A stretch of 9,280 nt of DNA from Propionibacteriaceae bacterium (GTDB lineage Bacteria; Actinomycetota; Actinomycetes; Propionibacteriales; Propionibacteriaceae): contig JAIRVA010000305.1 of NCBI GenBank assembly GCA_031254155.1, forward strand, positions 1 to 9,280, given 5' to 3'. Numbering within the stretch: the stretch's first letter is position 1; each line of letters begins with the position of its first letter. Of the stretch, positions 6,439 through 9,280 are shown piece after piece. The translations under genes and the position numbers were made by a program. The notes under the pieces are model-generated. The model was not told the origin of the DNA. It did not search any database and saw only the letters and a list, made by a program, of their open reading frames with translations.

Positions 6439-7248
6439 ATGCAGCGTCCGCGGGTGATCGCGGCCACGGTGGTGGCGCTGGCCGTCGTCGGCCTGACCGG
6501 GTGCGCGCCCGCCGGACCGGAGTTGCCCACGTTGGAGACGACCCACCCGGCCGATCCCGTTCCGGCCGACCTGGAGGCCGTCGCGAAGGCGTACTACGAC
6601 TGCATGACGGAGGCCAAGATCCCGGTCACCTTTCTCTCCAACCAGCCGGGCGGGCTGATCGTCGTATCCTTCGGGCCCGGCCACACGTACCTCTACACCG
6701 ATGGCGACGAGGGCGTTGGCAACCAGGGTTACGACGATCCGAACGACCCCGCGCTCCAGAATCTGGACGACTTCGCGAAAACCCATCCGGAGCCAACGCT
6801 GCTGGTCGACGGTGTTGATCACTCCGAAGACTACGCGGCCTGCCTCGCCCAGACGGGGTACAGTGAGAGCGCGGCCTGGGAAGCGCAGCAACCTGATCCG
6901 GCGGTGATCGCGCACCAGGTGGCGGTCAACAACCAGTGGGCGGCGTGCGTGCGGGAGAACGGGTGGCCGGAGGCGAAGGATAGTTCACTCCCGGCCGCGG
7001 ATGACGGGATGGGTCTGCCACCGCTCTACCTGACCCCGACGATCACCGAGGACCAGTTGCGCCAGTTGGTCGACGCCTGCCCGTTCACCGATCTTGATGT
7101 CACACCGGTCATTGTCATTGGGATGGGCGACGATACCCCCGCGCCAACCTCGCCCGCTGAGCAGGCCGAGTTCGACCGGATCCGACACCTGCAGAACGTG
7201 GTGTTACCCGAGCTCGCCGCCCAGTCGCGCGAGCGGACGGGCGGGTGA
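6439..7248 (+). CDS. Lipoprotein of unknown function with repeated cysteine motif
   Basis: I do not recognise a named family. The 269-residue protein has a clear lipoprotein signal (Arg3/Arg5, hydrophobic core 6-19, lipobox LTGC with Cys22), so it should be anchored on the outer face of the membrane. The mature part is acidic and contains three related segments: YYDCMTEAKIP (52-62), YAACLAQTGYS (132-142) and WAACVRENGWP (167-177), each an aromatic residue, two residues, Cys, then four residues before a Lys/Gly-aromatic/Ile pair. A fourth Cys (214) sits in VDACPF. CMRENG-like motifs recur in secreted actinobacterial proteins; pairing of the four Cys into two disulfides is my inference. The start is ATG 6439 with GAGAGAGG upstream. 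It is divergent from the ATPase gene and convergent with ddh, ending one base before it. Confidence 0.8.
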   Translation: MQRPRVIAATVVALAVVGLTGCAPAGPELPTLETTHPADPVPADLEAVAKAYYDCMTEAKIPVTFLSNQPGGLIVVSFGPGHTYLYTDGDEGVGNQGYDDPNDPALQNLDDFAKTHPEPTLLVDGVDHSEDYAACLAQTGYSESAAWEAQQPDPAVIAHQVAVNNQWAACVRENGWPEAKDSSLPAADDGMGLPPLYLTPTITEDQLRQLVDACPFTDLDVTPVIVIGMGDDTPAPTSPAEQAEFDRIRHLQNVVLPELAAQSRERTGG

Positions 7249-7249
7249 C

Positions 7250-8146
7250 TCACACGAGCCGGGCGATCAGTTCCTCCCGGTCACCGGGGAGCAGGTCCAG
7301 GGGTGGTACCTCCGGCAGGGTGTAAACGCCCGGCTGTTGCCGAAACGTCGCCCGGGCGGCGCCGAGCATGATCTGTGAAGTCAGGGCCGGGTTGTTGATC
7401 CGCATCGTGAACTCGAAGGTCTGGTTGTCGGTGCGGCCGGAGACGCCCCGCCGGACCAGGTCCACCCCGTGCCCCTTATCCTCGACGGCGTCGATGCTCG
7501 GTACGGCGATGACGTGGGTCTCGTCGTGGGCGAAGTACGGGTCGGCCTTGATGGCCGTACTGACGGCGTCGAGCGTTGCGTCGGGCGCCAGTTCGACGTA
7601 CACCACCCGCCGGTGGAGGCCCGTCCCGAGCGGGATGGTGAGCGACAGCGCGCCCACGACCCCGTCGACGCCCTTCGCGACGACCGTGTGGCCCATGCTC
7701 ATGCCGGGGCCGAAGTTGGTGTACGTCAGACCCTTCGGCGCGCAGGCCTCCAGCAGCGTCCGGATGACGGAGTCGCTGCCCGGATCCCAGCCGGCGGAGA
7801 TGATGGACACCGCGTGGTTGGCCTGGGCGACGGGCATCAGCTCGCGGCGCAGGTCCAGGATCGCGGTGTGGGTGTCGAAGCTGTCGACGGTGTTGATGCC
7901 GAGGCCCAGGTAATGCTTGGCAGTCTCGGGGACGCGCCGGGTCGGGGTGCACAGCAGGGCTACGTCGACCTGGCCGAGGGTGGTGACATCGTCGGTCACG
8001 GTGACACCGGCCAGTGCGTTCGGCTTCTCGCCGGTGGTCCGCCGGACGACTCCGGCCAACTCGAAATCGGGGCTCGCCTGGACCGCCTCGACCGCGTACT
8101 GGCCGATGTTCCCGTACCCCACGACGGCGATTCTGTGTGTCATCAT
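7250..8146 (-). CDS. ddh: meso-Diaminopimelate D-dehydrogenase
   Basis: This 298-residue cytoplasmic enzyme catalyses the NADP+-linked interconversion of meso-2,6-diaminopimelate and L-2-amino-6-oxopimelate (the open form of tetrahydrodipicolinate), the one-step shortcut of lysine and cell-wall precursor synthesis. The Rossmann loop VVGYGNIG (8-15) opens the protein. Family signatures follow: VDSFD (87-91), SAGWDPGSDS (117-126), NFGPGMSMGH (144-153), DPYFAHDETHV (202-212), and GVSGRTDNQTF with INNPALTSQIM near the end. The length (~300) and features such as HRRVVYVEL resemble the shorter Symbiobacterium-type enzymes more than the 320-residue Corynebacterium form, as I recall those sequences. 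Two adjacent ATGs (8146, 8143) follow AGGAAGGA; either may be used. No other dap or lys gene is nearby. It is divergent from a GntR regulator gene. Confidence 0.93.
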   Translation of the reverse strand: MMTHRIAVVGYGNIGQYAVEAVQASPDFELAGVVRRTTGEKPNALAGVTVTDDVTTLGQVDVALLCTPTRRVPETAKHYLGLGINTVDSFDTHTAILDLRRELMPVAQANHAVSIISAGWDPGSDSVIRTLLEACAPKGLTYTNFGPGMSMGHTVVAKGVDGVVGALSLTIPLGTGLHRRVVYVELAPDATLDAVSTAIKADPYFAHDETHVIAVPSIDAVEDKGHGVDLVRRGVSGRTDNQTFEFTMRINNPALTSQIMLGAARATFRQQPGVYTLPEVPPLDLLPGDREELIARLV

Positions 8147-8191
8147 GCTTCCTTCCTCGTTGTCTGGCCTGACCCTCAGTGGCCTGAAGGC

Positions 8192-8220
8192 ATCCTACGC
8201 CGTTCGGCCGGTTGGCGAAG
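8192..8220 (-). promoter_or_regulatory. Weak candidate ddh promoter
   Basis: On the - strand TAGGAT (8192-8197) is a possible -10 box, with TTCGCC about 16 bases upstream as a weak -35. The match is four and three of six bases, so this is only the best candidate in the 85 bases before the ddh start. Confidence 0.25.
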
Positions 8221-8223
8221 TGC

Positions 8224-8278
8224 CTCTTCGAAGAGTGTGCGTTTGTGGGTGGTCTATCACTCCCAAACGCACACTCTT
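8224..8278. repeat. Large inverted repeat, candidate operator, in the ddh/GntR divergent gap
   Basis: AAGAGTGTGCGTTTG (8231-8245) and CAAACGCACACTCTT (8264-8278) are perfect 15-base inverted arms, and the bases just inside pair partly as well (GTG at 8249-8251 region against CAC at 8258-8260). The left arm also forms part of a separate perfect 12-base palindrome, CTCTTCGAAGAG (8224-8235). The right arm ends on the first base of the candidate GntR -35 box. The position, between divergent genes and touching a promoter, fits an operator for the adjacent GntR protein; a hairpin role is less likely as no T-run follows. Confidence 0.8.
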
Positions 8279-8305
8279 TGCCGGGCACATTCAATTTGTT
8301 ATAGT
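8278..8305 (+). promoter_or_regulatory. Candidate promoter of the GntR/DUF1648 operon
   Basis: TTGCCG (8278-8283) as -35 and TATAGT (8300-8305) as -10 are 16 bases apart; the -10 matches five of six consensus bases. It lies in an unusually A/T-rich patch for this genome. Transcription would begin near 8312, giving a leader of only about 20 bases with no clear Shine-Dalgarno sequence before ATG 8332. Confidence 0.55.
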
Positions 8306-8331
8306 TGAGCTAGAAGATATAGACTTATACC

Positions 8332-8682
8332 ATGCTCTGGCGAATCGACCCGGAACGGGACGAACCGGTGTACCAGCAACTGATTGCGCAGGTCCACCGG
8401 GCGGTGCTGCGCGGCGATCTCGCGGTGGGGGAGCGGTTACCCGCGGCCACCGAGTTGGCCCGGTCGCTCGACGTCAACATTCACACCGTGTTGCACGCGT
8501 ACCGTCAACTGCGCGAAGAGGGCGTGCTCGACGTCCGGCGCGGCCGCGGGGCGGTCGTCGTCGGCCGGCGCGACCGGGGCGATGTGGTCAAAGCTTTACG
8601 AGGTTTCGCGTCGGCGGCCCGCGATGCCGGGTTGAGTGCCGACGCGGCGGCCGCCCTAGTGAGAGAGGAAATGGCATCATGA
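8332..8682 (+). CDS. GntR-family transcriptional regulator, YtrA subfamily
   Basis: This 116-residue DNA-binding protein is the size of YtrA-type GntR repressors, which have a winged helix and only a short C-terminal dimerisation tail. It begins with the typical DEPVYQQLIAQVHRAV helix, then GDLAVGERLPAATELARSL (29-46) and the recognition helix region VNIHTVLHAYRQL (48-60), followed by the wing EEGVLDVRRGRGAVV. The C-terminal helices (about 80-116) are too short for a classical ligand-binding domain. YtrA-type regulators generally control the operon they head, often encoding membrane transport proteins. Here the stop overlaps the next gene by ATGA, and an inverted repeat overlaps its probable promoter, so autoregulation together with the membrane protein is likely. 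No good Shine-Dalgarno precedes ATG 8332. Whether it also controls the divergent ddh is unknown. Confidence 0.93.
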   Translation: MLWRIDPERDEPVYQQLIAQVHRAVLRGDLAVGERLPAATELARSLDVNIHTVLHAYRQLREEGVLDVRRGRGAVVVGRRDRGDVVKALRGFASAARDAGLSADAAAALVREEMAS

Positions 8683-9280
8683 CGGAGTCATCCACGGTTA
8701 CCACGACGTGGCAGTCCTTGGCCCGGCGCACGGCGCTCATCACGGGGATCGCCGGTGCCCTGGCGCTGACGCTCGCCGTCAGCCTGGCCCTCAGTTGGCG
8801 GGGCACGTTGCCCGACCCGGTGGCCTCGCACTGGGGCGCCGACGGGCACCCGGACGGCTTCTCGACCGTGACCGGCTTCCTCGCGATCCCGCTTGCCCTG
8901 GGCGTTCTCCTGCTGGTGGGAGCGGTCGCGGCCATCCTGGTGTGGGGCAAGTCCGCCGCCGTCCGGCGGGTGAACGCCGGCGCGGGCGTGTGGGTCACGT
9001 CGGTCCTGGCGCTGACGCTCGTCAGTTCCCTGGCCATTCAGCGCCACCTGGCCGACGCGACCACGGCCGCGCAACCGGTGTGGCTGATGGCCGTGATCTT
9101 CATCATCCCGTTCGTCCCCGCGGTCGCCGTCGCCGTACTGGTCCCCCGCGACCCGCCGCGGCCGGCCACCGCGGTCCCGCCCGAGGGCGTGCCCCGGTGG
9201 GAGTTGGGCGGCGGCGAACGGGCGGTCTGGTTCGAACGGACCGGCGGCGGTACGAGCGCGATCATCCTCGTGGTGGTGAC
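8679..9280 (+). CDS. DUF1648-domain membrane protein (truncated by window edge)
   Basis: The frame opens at ATG 8679, overlapping the GntR stop by ATGA, and stays open to the right edge; at least 200 residues are present. The N-terminus is polar, followed by a membrane segment (about 19-40) and the DUF1648 signature LPDPVASHWGADGHPDGF (44-61). Further hydrophobic segments lie near 67-90, 98-118 and 131-153, and another begins at about 194. Between the last two is a Pro-rich loop and ELGGGERAVWFER, a GE-x-AVW pattern I associate with actinobacterial DUF1648 proteins. DUF1648 also occurs in SdpI-type immunity proteins, but no SdpI domain is visible in this part. Coupling to a YtrA-type repressor suggests a stress- or antibiotic-responsive membrane function, which is inference only. 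Confidence 0.85.
   Translation, partial: MTESSTVTTTWQSLARRTALITGIAGALALTLAVSLALSWRGTLPDPVASHWGADGHPDGFSTVTGFLAIPLALGVLLLVGAVAAILVWGKSAAVRRVNAGAGVWVTSVLALTLVSSLAIQRHLADATTAAQPVWLMAVIFIIPFVPAVAVAVLVPRDPPRPATAVPPEGVPRWELGGGERAVWFERTGGGTSAIILVVV

Noticed and set aside
4987..7248. ATPase plus lipoprotein as a two-gene defence or toxin-antitoxin system
   Set aside because: The genes are divergent, one product is outside the membrane and the other cytoplasmic, and neither has toxin or defence-specific motifs; nothing in the sequence links them functionally.
8165..8187. Direct repeat TGGCCTGA (8165-8172 and 8180-8187) in the ddh leader
   Set aside because: Eight bases twice is weak in GC-rich sequence and shows no link to another element.
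7469..8308. 279-residue + strand open frame opposite ddh, and a 272-residue - strand frame at 7476-8294
   Set aside because: Both are shadows of ddh, whose own frame matches a known enzyme from end to end.

Overview
The window comes from a high-GC, Gram-positive-type bacterium, almost certainly an actinobacterium. Third codon positions are dominated by G/C, two extracytoplasmic proteins carry lipoprotein signal peptides (LAGC and LTGC lipoboxes), and the protein families are typical of soil or animal-associated Actinomycetota. I cannot assign a genus from this sequence alone.

Region 1 (1-4903, + strand) is the downstream part of a carbohydrate or cyclitol uptake and catabolism operon. It holds the C-terminal end of a ribose-type ABC ATPase (RbsA/MglA class, cut by the left window edge), the RbsC-class permease, an RbsB-class lipoprotein binding protein, a Gfo/Idh/MocA-family NAD(P)-dependent dehydrogenase with a complete inositol-dehydrogenase-like catalytic set, and a TIM-barrel sugar isomerase/epimerase with four recognisable metal ligands. 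Together they would import a small polyol or sugar, oxidise it, and then isomerise, epimerise or dehydrate the keto product. No kinase is visible. A 188-base gap before the isomerase gene holds a large nested palindrome (3768-3825).

Region 2 (4904-7248) is accessory in character. It contains a - strand DUF4143-type ATPase with an apparently intact PD-(D/E)xK-like C-terminus, and a divergently transcribed + strand lipoprotein of unknown function with three copies of a short cysteine motif. Between them lie three direct repeats at a strict 23-base period (6299-6360), which look either like operators or like the multiple terminal repeats of an IS21-type element.

Region 3 (7250-9280) has a - strand meso-diaminopimelate dehydrogenase (ddh) that ends one base from the lipoprotein gene. 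Divergent from it is a + strand YtrA-type GntR repressor gene that overlaps, by ATGA, a DUF1648 membrane protein gene running off the right edge. The ddh/GntR gap has a 15-base-arm inverted repeat whose right arm touches the -35 box of a good candidate GntR promoter, so it is a plausible operator.

I see no tRNA, rRNA, CRISPR array, complete insertion sequence or recognisable defence island, and no convincing wholly new multi-gene system. The most interesting signals are the three intergenic repeat structures, the solitary ddh, and the cysteine-repeat lipoprotein.
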